NCBI RefSeq assembly: GCF_000184945.1
Contig: NZ_GL586311.1
Span: forward strand, 2,195,601-2,259,600
DNA: 64,000 bases
Reading direction: 5' to 3'
Origin: Segatella buccae ATCC 33574
GTDB taxonomy: Bacteria > Bacteroidota > Bacteroidia > Bacteroidales > Bacteroidaceae
Shown here: positions 23,498-32,513 of the stretch, piece after piece
Layout: the number at the start of each line of letters is the position of its first letter
Position numbering within the stretch: the stretch's first letter is position 1
Made by a program: the position numbers and the translations under genes
The notes under the pieces: model-generated
Told to the model about the DNA's origin: nothing
Database searches by the model: none
What the model saw: only the letters and a program-made list of their open reading frames with translations

Positions 23498-24994
23498 TCA
23501 TAGTGTCACACCATTTTTAAATATGGAAATCTCCCGATAGCCGTTGGCCTCATTGCGAGTGAGTTCTCCACTGGCCACAGCAATGATTTTATCAATAAAC
23601 TTCTCGGTCAGTTCTTTCATGCCGGTGCCCTCTACCAGTTCTCCTGCGTTGAAATCAATCCAGTTAGGCTTGTTTTTATAGAGGGTGCTGTTGGTTGAGA
23701 TTTTCATTGTCGGGACGAAAGTGCCAAACGGTGTGCCCCGGCCTGTAGTGAAAAGCACCAGTTGGCAGCCGGCTGAAGCCAGTGCTGTGGAGGCCACAAG
23801 GTCGTTGCCGGGAGCCGATAGCAGATTGAGTCCCCGCTCTTTCAGGCGATCGCCATAGCCCAAGACACCGCTCACCAATGCGCGGCCGCATTTTTGCGTA
23901 CACCCCAAGGCTTTGTCTTCAAGGGTGGATATGCCACCGGCCTTGTTGCCGGGAGAGGGATTCTCACCGACAGGTTCGCCGTGAGAGAGGAAATATTCCT
24001 TGAAGTCGTTAATCAACTTGACCGTTTGTTCAAACAGGTGTGGAGTCTTGCAGCGGTTCATCAAGATGGTTTCCGCACCAAACATTTCCGGGACTTCCGT
24101 TAGGATGGTCGTTCCACCTTGCGCAACGAGGTAGTCGGAAAATTCGCCTACCAGCGGATTGGCAGTGATTCCGCTGAATCCGTCGGAACCGCCACACTTC
24201 AATCCGACACGCAATTCACTCAACGGGACATCCTCTCGCCGGTCTTCTTTGGCCACAGTATACAACTCTCGGAGAATCCTCATTCCTTCCTCGAGCTCAT
24301 CTCCTTCAACCTTTTGGGTCACAAGAAGTTTGATACGCTTCTTGTCGTAGTCTCCAAGCATCTCCATGAATTGGTCAGGCTGGTTGTTTTCACACCCAAG
24401 TGAAAGCACCAAAACACCGCCGGCATTGGGATGCAGGCAGATGTCGCGCAACACCTTTCGGGTGTTTTCATGGTCACCACTCAACTGCGAACAACCGAAA
24501 TTATGGTGCCAGGCATGTACAGCATCAATACCTTCCAAGCGGGTCTCGGCTTTCAGCATTTCAACCAACCGCTCAGCAATGCCATTCACACATCCCACAG
24601 TCGGCACGATCCAAATCTCATTGCGCACCCCGACTTCGCCATTCGCCCTTTTGTAACCCTTGAAAGTCCTGTTCTCTTTAGCAATGTTGAGAGTCTCCGT
24701 AACCGGATGGTAGGTGTACTCGAGGGTTCCGGCCAGATTGGTCTTCAAATTATTCTCATTGACCCACTGCCCGGCTTTCAAGTCTTCCTTGGCATGGCCG
24801 ATGGGGTAGCCATACTTGATGATGTCGGCACCTTTGCTGACATCATTGATGAGCACTTTATGCCCGGCCGGCGTGTCCTGACGCAGCTCTATGCTCTTAC
24901 CGTCTATTTCAACGGTTTCGCCTTTCTTCATCGGACGCAGACATACGAATACGGAGTCTGCCCGATTGATTTTGATAAAGCTTGATTGTTCCAT
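23498..24994 (-). CDS. uxaA: Altronate dehydratase
   Basis: This 498-residue enzyme converts D-altronate to 2-keto-3-deoxygluconate (KDG), a step of the galacturonate branch of hexuronate breakdown. It has the N-terminal SAF-like domain (about 1-90: VFVCLRPMKKGETV, GHKVLINDVSKGADIIKYG) and the large C-terminal dehydratase domain (GVRNEIWIVPTVGCVN, GCSQLSGD, LGCENNQ, GLKCGGSDGFSGITANP, TEVPEMFGAE). Length matches UxaA. The ATG at 24994 begins the family-typical N-terminus. KDG made here would be used by kdgK and eda, encoded divergently beyond the LacI gene. Neither uxaB nor uxaC is in the window. Confidence 0.93.
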   Translation of the reverse strand: MEQSSFIKINRADSVFVCLRPMKKGETVEIDGKSIELRQDTPAGHKVLINDVSKGADIIKYGYPIGHAKEDLKAGQWVNENNLKTNLAGTLEYTYHPVTETLNIAKENRTFKGYKRANGEVGVRNEIWIVPTVGCVNGIAERLVEMLKAETRLEGIDAVHAWHHNFGCSQLSGDHENTRKVLRDICLHPNAGGVLVLSLGCENNQPDQFMEMLGDYDKKRIKLLVTQKVEGDELEEGMRILRELYTVAKEDRREDVPLSELRVGLKCGGSDGFSGITANPLVGEFSDYLVAQGGTTILTEVPEMFGAETILMNRCKTPHLFEQTVKLINDFKEYFLSHGEPVGENPSPGNKAGGISTLEDKALGCTQKCGRALVSGVLGYGDRLKERGLNLLSAPGNDLVASTALASAGCQLVLFTTGRGTPFGTFVPTMKISTNSTLYKNKPNWIDFNAGELVEGTGMKELTEKFIDKIIAVASGELTRNEANGYREISIFKNGVTL

Positions 24995-25096
24995 AGATTT
25001 GTTTTCTTTCGTTTTTGTTATTTGTCTTTTGTATAATTGTGCATATCTTGGTCGCAAAGCCTCCTCACACCGTTAAAGTGGCATCATACCTGAAAA

Positions 25097-26161
25097 TTAC
25101 AGTTGTGTCCTCCTGTAAAAATCCACATTCTCTTTTGACAATAATTCAATGGGCATGTAATTCACCGGAGTTACTTTCTTTTTGAGTACGATTGCATTAA
25201 ACAATGTGTCAACACACGAGTAGCCCTGCAAATAAGCATGTTGCGCTATCAGAAAAGAGATGGAACCTTGCCGGAGACATTCCACATTCTTGGCAACCAT
25301 GTCATAGCCCATGATTTGTACATCCCGTCGATTGGTTTTGAGCAGGAACTCACCCACCAGATACGCTTTAGAATTCAGCGTGATGCAATGATGCAAATGC
25401 GGATGTTGGATGAAGAAATTCTCCATGGTGTGCTCATATTCCTTACGAGTGCCTTGCAGGGGTAGGTCGAGGTTGACAATCTCTATCTCGGGGAAATGGT
25501 CGTGCATGTAATGCCGGAATCCCACTTCTCGGTTATCCTGCTGCTTACTGACCAATTTGCCGTCTTTAGTTTGGCGCATGAGCATGATTTCTTTCTCTTG
25601 TGCAGCCAATAACATTAGCATCTTGGCAGCAAAATACCCACTGCAAAAAGAGTCTTGGCCATAGAATGACAAGGGCCGCAAATCTGGCATGTAAGAGTCA
25701 AGAAGAACAAACGGGATGTTGTGATCGTGTAATTTGTCCGTAAAGCGTCGTGTAATGTCAAGTTGTGCAGGAACAATGACAACACCATCAGGACTGGAAT
25801 TGAGGATTTCAATGCACTTATCCTTGAAGGAGTCTTCATTGAATCTTTGATAGTATCTGATTTCCACATCAATATGGAAGTCCCGCCGGGTGTCTTCACA
25901 TTTCTTGGCACCTTCCTCTATCTCTTCCCAATAGGCTTCTGACTCGTGCATGGGAATCAAAAGGAAGAAAGTGTATGACTTATTATATGCCAATGCACTT
26001 GCATACATATTGGGCTGGTAGTTCATCTCTTTGAGTGCTTTCTCTACCTTTTCACGAGCAGGCGGCGACACATTGGGGCGGTCGTGGAGCACTCTGTCAA
26101 CCGTCCCCACCGAAACACCGGCCCTTTCGGCAATGTCTTTGATTCTGATTTTTGTTGCCAT
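25097..26161 (-). CDS. LacI-family transcriptional regulator of the hexuronate locus
   Basis: This is a 354-residue repressor-type regulator. The helix-turn-helix is at residues 5-25 (IKDIAERAGVSVGTVDRVLHDR), with the hinge near 50-60 (NYQPNMYASAL). A periplasmic-binding-protein-like sensor domain fills the rest (VVIVPAQ, NIPFVLLDSYMP, YAAK-like GYFAAKMLMLLA, IMGYDMVAKNVECL). The start at 26161 opens directly with the HTH; the longer frame to 26230 would put extra residues before it and run past the predicted transcript start. It lies between uxaA (same strand) and divergent kdgK, so it probably controls both sides in response to KDG or a related sugar acid (inference). Confidence 0.88.
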   Translation of the reverse strand: MATKIRIKDIAERAGVSVGTVDRVLHDRPNVSPPAREKVEKALKEMNYQPNMYASALAYNKSYTFFLLIPMHESEAYWEEIEEGAKKCEDTRRDFHIDVEIRYYQRFNEDSFKDKCIEILNSSPDGVVIVPAQLDITRRFTDKLHDHNIPFVLLDSYMPDLRPLSFYGQDSFCSGYFAAKMLMLLAAQEKEIMLMRQTKDGKLVSKQQDNREVGFRHYMHDHFPEIEIVNLDLPLQGTRKEYEHTMENFFIQHPHLHHCITLNSKAYLVGEFLLKTNRRDVQIMGYDMVAKNVECLRQGSISFLIAQHAYLQGYSCVDTLFNAIVLKKKVTPVNYMPIELLSKENVDFYRRTQL

Positions 26162-26215
26162 AGTTTTTAGTTGTTTGCTGTGTGACCGGCAAGAAACAAC
26201 TGTAAAAAACAGCGT

Positions 26216-26227
26216 TGTGCCCGCACA
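26216..26227. promoter_or_regulatory. Candidate LacI-regulator operator 1
   Basis: TGTGC-CC-GCACA, an inverted repeat just after the predicted lacI transcript start. It shares half-sites with a second copy at 26270-26283. Confidence 0.4.
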
Positions 26228-26245
26228 CATATACTATTTTCGGTA

Positions 26246-26253
26246 CAAATATA
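26246..26253 (-). promoter_or_regulatory. -7 box of the LacI-family gene
   Basis: The minus strand reads TATATTTG, followed by a leader of about 80 bases to the ATG at 26161. Confidence 0.5.
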
Positions 26254-26269
26254 CTAATAAAAGTTGAAT

Positions 26270-26283
26270 TGTGCGGAAGCACA
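26270..26283. promoter_or_regulatory. Candidate LacI-regulator operator 2
   Basis: TGTGC-GGAA-GCACA, centred 55 bases from operator 1 and covering the expected -33 zone of the regulator's own promoter. Confidence 0.4.
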
Positions 26284-26348
26284 GTCCAATATTTTGCACA
26301 AAATCTAATTTTTCCATGATTTTATTTCTTCGTTTGGTAAATTATGAC

Positions 26349-26356
26349 TATTTTTG
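26349..26356 (+). promoter_or_regulatory. -7 box of kdgK
   Basis: TATTTTTG; a TTTC at 26325-26328 stands 20 bases upstream in the -33 position. The leader is about 60 bases. Confidence 0.5.
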
Positions 26357-26419
26357 CGAAGAAAACAAATCAATTAACTAACAATTTAGTAAAACGAATA
26401 ACAAATTAAACTATTTAAA

Positions 26420-27442
26420 ATGGCTAAAATCGTAACATTAGGCGAAATCATGCTTCGTCTTTCTCCGGAAGGCAATGACCGATTCATTCAGAGTGACTCA
26501 TTCCGCATCATCCCCGGTGGCGGTGAGGCAAATGTTGCTGTCAGCGTGGCAAATTATGGACATGAAGCATATTTTGTTTCTAAGTTGCCCAACCATGAGA
26601 TTGGTCAGATTGCCGTCAATGCCCTTCGGCGCTATGGTGTGAACACTCAGTTTGTCGCTCGTGGAGGAGAGCGTGTTGGTCTCTATTACGCTGAGACAGG
26701 AGCTTCCATGCGGCCTTCTAAAGTTATTTACGACCGTGCTCATAGTGCCATTGCCGAGGCTGTTCCTTCCGATTTCGATTTCGATGCCATTATGAAAGGT
26801 GCCAAATGGTTCCATTGGTCTGGAATTACTCCTGCCATTAGCGACAAGGCCGCAGAGCTGACTAAACTGGCATGTGAAGCCGCAAAGCGTCACGGAGTAA
26901 CAGTTTCCGTTGATTTGAACTTCCGCAAGAAACTCTGGACTTCGGAAAAAGCCATCTCTGTGATGCGCCCATTGATGCAATATGTTGATGTATGTATTGG
27001 TAATGAAGAGGATGCACAACTCTGTCTTGGTTTCAAACCCGATGCCGATGTAGAAGGCGGAAAGACTGATGCTGAGGGATATTATGGCATTTTCCAAGGT
27101 ATGATGAAGGAGTTTGGTTTCAAATATGTAGTATCTACGCTCCGTGAGTCTTTCTCTGCAACACATAATGGTTGGAAGGCTCTTATTTACGACGGTAAGG
27201 AGTTCTACCAAAGTAAGCGTTACGACATTATGCCCATCATTGACCGTGTCGGTGGCGGTGACTCGTTCTCCGGAGGCTTAATTCATGGGTTGCTTACAAA
27301 GCCCACCCAAGCGGAGGCCTTGGAATTTGCAGTAGCTGCATCGGCGCTTAAACATACCGTTCCCGGAGACTTCAATCTTGTTTCTGTAGATGAAGTGGAA
27401 AGCCTCGCCGGTGGTAATGCTAGCGGTCGTGTGCAGAGATAG
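26420..27442 (+). CDS. kdgK: 2-dehydro-3-deoxygluconokinase (KDG kinase)
   Basis: This 340-residue PfkB-family sugar kinase phosphorylates KDG to 2-keto-3-deoxy-6-phosphogluconate. Family landmarks are the N-terminal GEIMLRLSP and GGGEANVAVSVANYG, the middle DLNFRKKLW and NEEDAQL, and the C-terminal anion-hole motif DRVGGGDSFSGGLIHG with the catalytic Asp. The ATG follows a good leader and lies at a fitting distance from the promoter. The next gene is the KDPG aldolase, 86 bases later, so the pair completes the lower hexuronate pathway. Confidence 0.92.
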   Translation: MAKIVTLGEIMLRLSPEGNDRFIQSDSFRIIPGGGEANVAVSVANYGHEAYFVSKLPNHEIGQIAVNALRRYGVNTQFVARGGERVGLYYAETGASMRPSKVIYDRAHSAIAEAVPSDFDFDAIMKGAKWFHWSGITPAISDKAAELTKLACEAAKRHGVTVSVDLNFRKKLWTSEKAISVMRPLMQYVDVCIGNEEDAQLCLGFKPDADVEGGKTDAEGYYGIFQGMMKEFGFKYVVSTLRESFSATHNGWKALIYDGKEFYQSKRYDIMPIIDRVGGGDSFSGGLIHGLLTKPTQAEALEFAVAASALKHTVPGDFNLVSVDEVESLAGGNASGRVQR

Positions 27443-27528
27443 GCGCATCTCGTCTCTTTTGTCGAGAAAATAATAAGACATAAAATAGATATCATTTACA
27501 CACTTCGTATAAATTAAGTATTCAAATA

Positions 27529-28200
27529 ATGGCAAAGTTTAATAAGATGCAGGTCATGCAGGCTATGAAGGAAACCGGTATGGTACCTGTGTTTTTCAAT
27601 AGTGACCTCGACACCTGTAAAAATGTAATCAAAGCATGTTATGAAGGTGGCGTGCGCGTGTTTGAGTTTACCAATCGTGGTGATTTCGCCCATGAGATTT
27701 TCGGGGAGTTGGTGAAATGGGCAACCAAAGAATGCCCGGAGTTGATACTCGGTGCAGGTACGGTGATAGATGCCCCTACAGCAGCATTGTACATTCAGTT
27801 GGGAGCCAACTTTATTGTCGGGCCAAACTTTAATCCGGAGATTGCTCCCGTTTGCAATCGTCGCCTTGTTCCTTATTCTCCCGGATGTGGTTCTGTATCG
27901 GAAATCAGCAACGCCCAAGCGGCAGGCTGCGATGTTACCAAGGTATTCCCGGCCGGCAATGTAGGTGGCCCTTCATTTGTCAAGAATATTCTTGGACCGT
28001 TGCGCTGGAGCAATGTGATGGTGACGGGGGCCGTGTCTCCGGACAAGGACAATCTCACCGAGTGGATCAAGAGCGGAGTACTTTGTGTTGGTATGGGTTC
28101 CAAACTTTTCCCTAAGGAGGTGATTGCCGCCCGAAACTGGCAGGCTATTACCGACAAATGTGCAGAGGCTCTCGGATATATCAAAGAGGCCCGTTCGTAA
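27529..28200 (+). CDS. eda: KDPG aldolase (2-keto-3-deoxy-6-phosphogluconate / 4-hydroxy-2-oxoglutarate aldolase)
   Basis: This 223-residue class I aldolase splits KDPG into pyruvate and glyceraldehyde 3-phosphate. The TIM-barrel motifs are present: [25 protein letters not shown] (catalytic Glu), [20 protein letters not shown], and [16 protein letters not shown], where the Lys forms the Schiff base. It follows kdgK on the same strand with no terminator between them. A hairpin at 28271-28300 probably ends the operon. Confidence 0.94.
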   Translation: MAKFNKMQVMQAMKETGMVPVFFNSDLDTCKNVIKACYEGGVRVFEFTNRGDFAHEIFGELVKWATKECPELILGAGTVIDAPTAALYIQLGANFIVGPNFNPEIAPVCNRRLVPYSPGCGSVSEISNAQAAGCDVTKVFPAGNVGGPSFVKNILGPLRWSNVMVTGAVSPDKDNLTEWIKSGVLCVGMGSKLFPKEVIAARNWQAITDKCAEALGYIKEARS

Positions 28201-28270
28201 ATCAAACGGAATGGGAAATGAACAGACCTCATCTCTTTTTACAAAAGATAATTAACTAAATATAAAGGTT

Positions 28271-28308
28271 GTAGGGATCGGTCTGACAGACCATCCCTAC
28301 ATTTTCAT
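28271..28308 (+). terminator. Hairpin after eda, abutting the next start codon
   Basis: GTAGGGAT-c-GGTCTG pairs with CAGACC-ATCCCTAC (28271-28300) around a one-base tip, followed by ATTTTCATT. It could end the kdgK-eda transcript or sit in the leader of the sensor gene whose TTG begins at 28309. Confidence 0.55.
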
Positions 28309-31300
28309 TTGAAGACTAAACTTGAAATAACACAGCTGCTACTGAAGGGTGTCTCCCTCTTGGTGACGTTCCTTTGGTTCTCGGCTTGTCGTCCTCCCCA
28401 TCAGATAGAGGTTGACAAGCTGAATGACAAATCTTATGCCTTCCATTATCGGGATTTGGATTCTACCAAGAAGTATGCACTACAGGCATTAGAACTCTCT
28501 GATGACTATGGACAAGGCTACGCTGAGGCCTGCAACAACCTTGCTTTCGTTGACATCATGCACATGGATTATGCTGGTGCCTACAAACTTCTTGCAAAAG
28601 TGTCTACCCATACCGATGACCAGATAGAACTGCTTGTTGCCGACATTCAGCAGATGAGACTTTGCCAACGTGAATCACGGAACAAGGACTTCTATGATTT
28701 CCGGGAGCGTGCAGCACGCCGTCTGAAACGTATAGATGAGGAGGGGGACAACCTCTCCCGCCGGCAGAAACTGAGAATGGTCTATGCACGTTCCGAATTC
28801 GGCATCGTAAATTCCACCTATTTATATTATGTCGGATTGGAAAAGCCCTTTATAGAGGCTTTAGAGTCCATCAACCCTGTAGAAGTGGAACAAGATACGG
28901 CCCAATATCTCAATTATCTATATTGCATCGGAGCCGGCGGTGCCATTCAAGGCACTCGGGAGGAAGTCGCCCAAACCGAGTTTAACTATTTGCTAAGATG
29001 CTATCTTCTTGCTGATGGCTCCAATTATCCATTTTGGAAAGCTAACTCCATGCAAGCCATCAGTGAGCATCTACAATCGGATGTGATTCGCCGGTATCTG
29101 ATTAAGAACAACCAATCCGCTATCAAATTCATCAACGTTGATCAGATGAATGACAGCCTACTTGCCGGTAATTTAGCCCAACGTTCTCTGGAACTCTTCA
29201 TGAAATATGGCGATGTGTACCAGACAGCCGGTGCCTACCGCACATTGGCGCAATGCTATTGGTGCATCAATGACTATAAGTCGGCGGCCATCTGCTTGGA
29301 GACAGCACTTACCAAAAACAAGGCTATCAATGAAGCTCCCGATTTGGTGGCAAGCATCCGTGAGCAGTTGAGCCTGGTCTATTCAGCTATTGATGACAAG
29401 CCCAACAGTGACAGAAACAGAAATCTCTACCTTGATTTGCAAGAGCAGACTCGCCAAGACCGTCAGCTTGAAGCCCGTGCAGCACAGTTGGACAAGAATG
29501 CCGCACAACTGAACTGGATGATTATTGCCGTAATCACAATGATCGTCTTTGTCATTGTCCTACTGATTGCCTTTGGCATCATGCGTCGCAGAAATAACAA
29601 AAGATTTTCTTATGACAAACTTCTTGACCCGCTGAATGTGTGGAAAGAACATAACGAGCAAGAAGTAAACAGTCTGCTTGAACGCCAAGCTGAGATAGAA
29701 GAGAAACAGAATATCGTCAAGCAACATATTGATGAGAACAAACGCCGCAATCTTGAACAGCGTGCCAAAGTGCAGTTGGTCAACAGTATTACTCCACTTA
29801 TAGACCGTATCGTCCATGAAGTGGCAAAACTATCAACCCAACAAGAGACTGCTGTCATCCGCAAAGAGAGGTTTGATTACATCTCGGAAGTGGCAGACAA
29901 GATAAGCGAATACAATGATGTGCTTACACATTGGATTCAAATGCGCCAAGGAGCACTCAGCCTGCACATTGAGAGTTTCCCACTGCAACTATTGTTCAAT
30001 GTTGTCAAGAAAGGGAAGATGAGTTTTCTATTGAAAGGTATCACATTGAAAATAGGTGATACGCAGGCCGTCGTGAAGGCAGACAGGACGCTGACACTAT
30101 TCATGGTAAATACCATTGCCGACAACGCCCGCAAGTTTACGGGGAGTGGGGGAGAAGTACATATTTATGCCCAAGAGACCGATGAGTATGTTGAAATCCG
30201 CATAGAAGATACAGGCAAAGGCATGGACGGTGAGCAACTTTCACATATTTTCGATCATACATATACCGGCGGGCATGGTTTCGGACTGCTCAACTGCAAA
30301 GGCATCATAGAGAAATACAAAAAAATAAGCACACTATTTAAGGTATGCGAGATTGGTGTTGAGAGCACAAAGGGAAAGGGAAGCAAGTTCTTTTTCCGCT
30401 TGCCCAAGGGCCTTGTGCGAGGGCTTAGGCTCTTCCTCGTGATGGTGAGTATGGCAGTCGGCTTGTCATCGGCTATGGCTTCAGGCGAATCCGTCCATCA
30501 TGGAGTGGAGAATATGCCACAAAGTCTGGTTCTTGCCGGCCGTTATGCCGACAGTGCCTATTTTTCCAACATCAACGGGCGTTACAGACGCACGCTTGAG
30601 TTTGCCGATTCAGCACGGAAATATCTCAATGCCTATTACCTTGAAAAACATCCGGAAGGCAAGTTCTTGATGAAAGCATACGCCACGAGTGGGGAACCGG
30701 CCGAAATCCGTTGGTTCCACGATGGGCTTGTCACGCGTTACAGCGTCATACTCGACATACGCAACGAATCGGCAGTTGCAGCCTTGGCTCTCCATGAATG
30801 GCAATTATACACCTACAACAACAAGGTCTACACACAACTCTTCCGGGAACGGTCAGCAGATGACACACTCGACAACTATGTGCGCACCATGCAAGCCTCA
30901 GAGAACTCCAAAATGGTGGCCATCATCTTATTGATAGTCTTGTTGGTGCTCATTTTCCCTGCCTACTACCTCCTCTACTATCGTCATGTCGTTGCCTATA
31001 AGCTTGCTGTGGAGCAGGTTAATACCATCAACGCCATCTTGCTCACAGAACAGTCGGATGAAGACAAATTGAAAAACATCCGGCAAATATGGCAGGAAAA
31101 GCCGATTTTGAGAGTCAGCCCCCGCCTGCACGATGTGGTAAGGCAAATAGAGAAGGCCTTGGAAAAGAGCGTCGCTTATCATCAAAATCAGGAGGTCAGC
31201 ATTGAACTTGCTGAGGATGAGCTTCATCGCAGCGAATATGAAAATGACAAACTTTATATCAGCAATAGTGTGCTTGACAACTGTCTGTCGGCCTTGAAAC

Positions 31301-31785
31301 ACGAAACCATGTATTACCCTTCTCGCATCAGACAACTGATTGACGACAATCCGGAAAATGTGGAGGCTTTGAGCGAACTTGTCGGCTATTACAAATCACT
31401 GTACACGATGCTCTCCGAACAGGCTATGCAGCAGGTTGTTGGAAATGTCAAACTTGACAAAGCAATAGTGGAATATCTCTTTGATATGCTAAGAAAAGAA
31501 TCGGGAGGAAATAAACTTGAGCTTTTAAAATCAGAAAAGGACAGTCTTTACGTTATATATATGGTGAAGATTCCTCATCTTCGCAACGACGAGGAGTATC
31601 TTCGCCGATTGTTCACCCCGCTCACAGACAATCTCAACTTCCTGCTATGTAGGCAGATTGTTCGCGAAATCGGCGAGGTTTTCAATATGCGGAGATGCGG
31701 CATTCGGGCCTTTAAAGATGAGCATGGCTTGGGTGTCATAGAGATTGTCCTACCCAAAAGTTTAGAAAACGTAATTGGAAAATAG
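28309..31785 (+). CDS. Double sensor-kinase-like lipoprotein (DUF5112/DUF5113 type)
   Basis: This is a 1158-residue protein read from a TTG start; no in-frame ATG lies upstream before a stop, and TTG gives a lipoprotein signal (hydrophobic run, then WFSAC, Cys near 27). Order: helical TPR-like sensor (about 30-395), membrane helix (about 402-425), coiled coil, a dimerisation-like segment with His503 in RIVHEVAKL, and a HATPase domain with N-box VNTIADNARKF (about 600), DTGKGMDG, and GHGFGLLNCKGI (about 655). A second half follows: membrane helix (about 707-725), short sensor, membrane helix (about 868-892), and a second dimerisation-like segment with His998 in LKHETMYY, whose C-terminal part lacks clear ATP-binding boxes. 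The layout recalls Bacteroidetes DUF5112/DUF5113 proteins. The response regulator begins two bases after its stop. Confidence 0.75.
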   Translation: MKTKLEITQLLLKGVSLLVTFLWFSACRPPHQIEVDKLNDKSYAFHYRDLDSTKKYALQALELSDDYGQGYAEACNNLAFVDIMHMDYAGAYKLLAKVSTHTDDQIELLVADIQQMRLCQRESRNKDFYDFRERAARRLKRIDEEGDNLSRRQKLRMVYARSEFGIVNSTYLYYVGLEKPFIEALESINPVEVEQDTAQYLNYLYCIGAGGAIQGTREEVAQTEFNYLLRCYLLADGSNYPFWKANSMQAISEHLQSDVIRRYLIKNNQSAIKFINVDQMNDSLLAGNLAQRSLELFMKYGDVYQTAGAYRTLAQCYWCINDYKSAAICLETALTKNKAINEAPDLVASIREQLSLVYSAIDDKPNSDRNRNLYLDLQEQTRQDRQLEARAAQLDKNAAQLNWMIIAVITMIVFVIVLLIAFGIMRRRNNKRFSYDKLLDPLNVWKEHNEQEVNSLLERQAEIEEKQNIVKQHIDENKRRNLEQRAKVQLVNSITPLIDRIVHEVAKLSTQQETAVIRKERFDYISEVADKISEYNDVLTHWIQMRQGALSLHIESFPLQLLFNVVKKGKMSFLLKGITLKIGDTQAVVKADRTLTLFMVNTIADNARKFTGSGGEVHIYAQETDEYVEIRIEDTGKGMDGEQLSHIFDHTYTGGHGFGLLNCKGIIEKYKKISTLFKVCEIGVESTKGKGSKFFFRLPKGLVRGLRLFLVMVSMAVGLSSAMASGESVHHGVENMPQSLVLAGRYADSAYFSNINGRYRRTLEFADSARKYLNAYYLEKHPEGKFLMKAYATSGEPAEIRWFHDGLVTRYSVILDIRNESAVAALALHEWQLYTYNNKVYTQLFRERSADDTLDNYVRTMQASENSKMVAIILLIVLLVLIFPAYYLLYYRHVVAYKLAVEQVNTINAILLTEQSDEDKLKNIRQIWQEKPILRVSPRLHDVVRQIEKALEKSVAYHQNQEVSIELAEDELHRSEYENDKLYISNSVLDNCLSALKHETMYYPSRIRQLIDDNPENVEALSELVGYYKSLYTMLSEQAMQQVVGNVKLDKAIVEYLFDMLRKESGGNKLELLKSEKDSLYVIYMVKIPHLRNDEEYLRRLFTPLTDNLNFLLCRQIVREIGEVFNMRRCGIRAFKDEHGLGVIEIVLPKSLENVIGK

Positions 31786-31787
31786 AT

Positions 31788-32513
31788 ATGGATAAGTTTA
31801 AAGTCATCATAGTGGAAGATGTGCCTTTGGAACTAAAGGGGACAGAGGGAATCTTCAGAAATGAAATTCCTGAGGCTGAGATTATCGGCACGGCAGACTG
31901 CGAGCAGGCTTATTGGAAAACTCTTAAGCAACAGCTCCCCGACCTTGTCTTGCTTGATTTAGGATTGGGAGGAAGCACGACTGTCGGCGTGGAAATATGC
32001 CGACAGACCAAAGAGATGCATCCGCATGTGAGAGTTCTTATTTTCACCGGAGAAATCCTCAATGAAAAACTTTGGGTGGATGTTCTTGATGCTGGATGCG
32101 ACGGCATCATCTTGAAAAGTGGAGAACTTCTCACGCGTGGAGATGTCGCCAGTTGTATGAACGGAAAAAAGATGGTCTTCAACCAACCCATCTTGGAAAA
32201 GATTGTCGAGCGCTTCAAGCAAAGCATAAACAGGCAGTTGATGCGTCAGGAAGCATTAGTCAACTACGAGATTGACGAATACGACGAGCGTTTCTTGCGC
32301 CATCTTGCTTTAGGATTCACCAAAGATCAGATTTCTAATTTGCGTGGGATGCCATTCGGTGTAAAAAGTCTTGAGAAACGCCAGAACGAGTTGGTGCAGA
32401 AACTTTTCCCGAACGGTAATGGCGGATTGGGGGTGAATGCCACCCGCCTGGTGGTCAGAGCACTTGAGTTGCAGATATTGGATATAGACCGGCTTGAAGC
32501 AGATGAGGAATAA
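31788..32513 (+). CDS. Response regulator with DUF5932-type output domain
   Basis: This 241-residue regulator has an N-terminal receiver domain (about 1-125) with acidic pair E10/D11, phospho-acceptor D57 in VLLDLGLGG, switch Thr in LIFTGE and Lys in GIILKSGE. The C-terminal domain (about 150-235) contains a helix-turn-helix-like stretch (LALGFTKDQISNLRGMPFGVKSLEKRQNELVQKLFP), similar to LuxR-like outputs called DUF5932 in Bacteroidetes. It is almost fused to the upstream sensor gene (two-base gap) and its 3' end overlaps the next gene by 20 bases, so the three are co-transcribed. It is presumably phosphorylated by the double sensor kinase. Targets are unknown. Confidence 0.85.
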   Translation: MDKFKVIIVEDVPLELKGTEGIFRNEIPEAEIIGTADCEQAYWKTLKQQLPDLVLLDLGLGGSTTVGVEICRQTKEMHPHVRVLIFTGEILNEKLWVDVLDAGCDGIILKSGELLTRGDVASCMNGKKMVFNQPILEKIVERFKQSINRQLMRQEALVNYEIDEYDERFLRHLALGFTKDQISNLRGMPFGVKSLEKRQNELVQKLFPNGNGGLGVNATRLVVRALELQILDIDRLEADEE

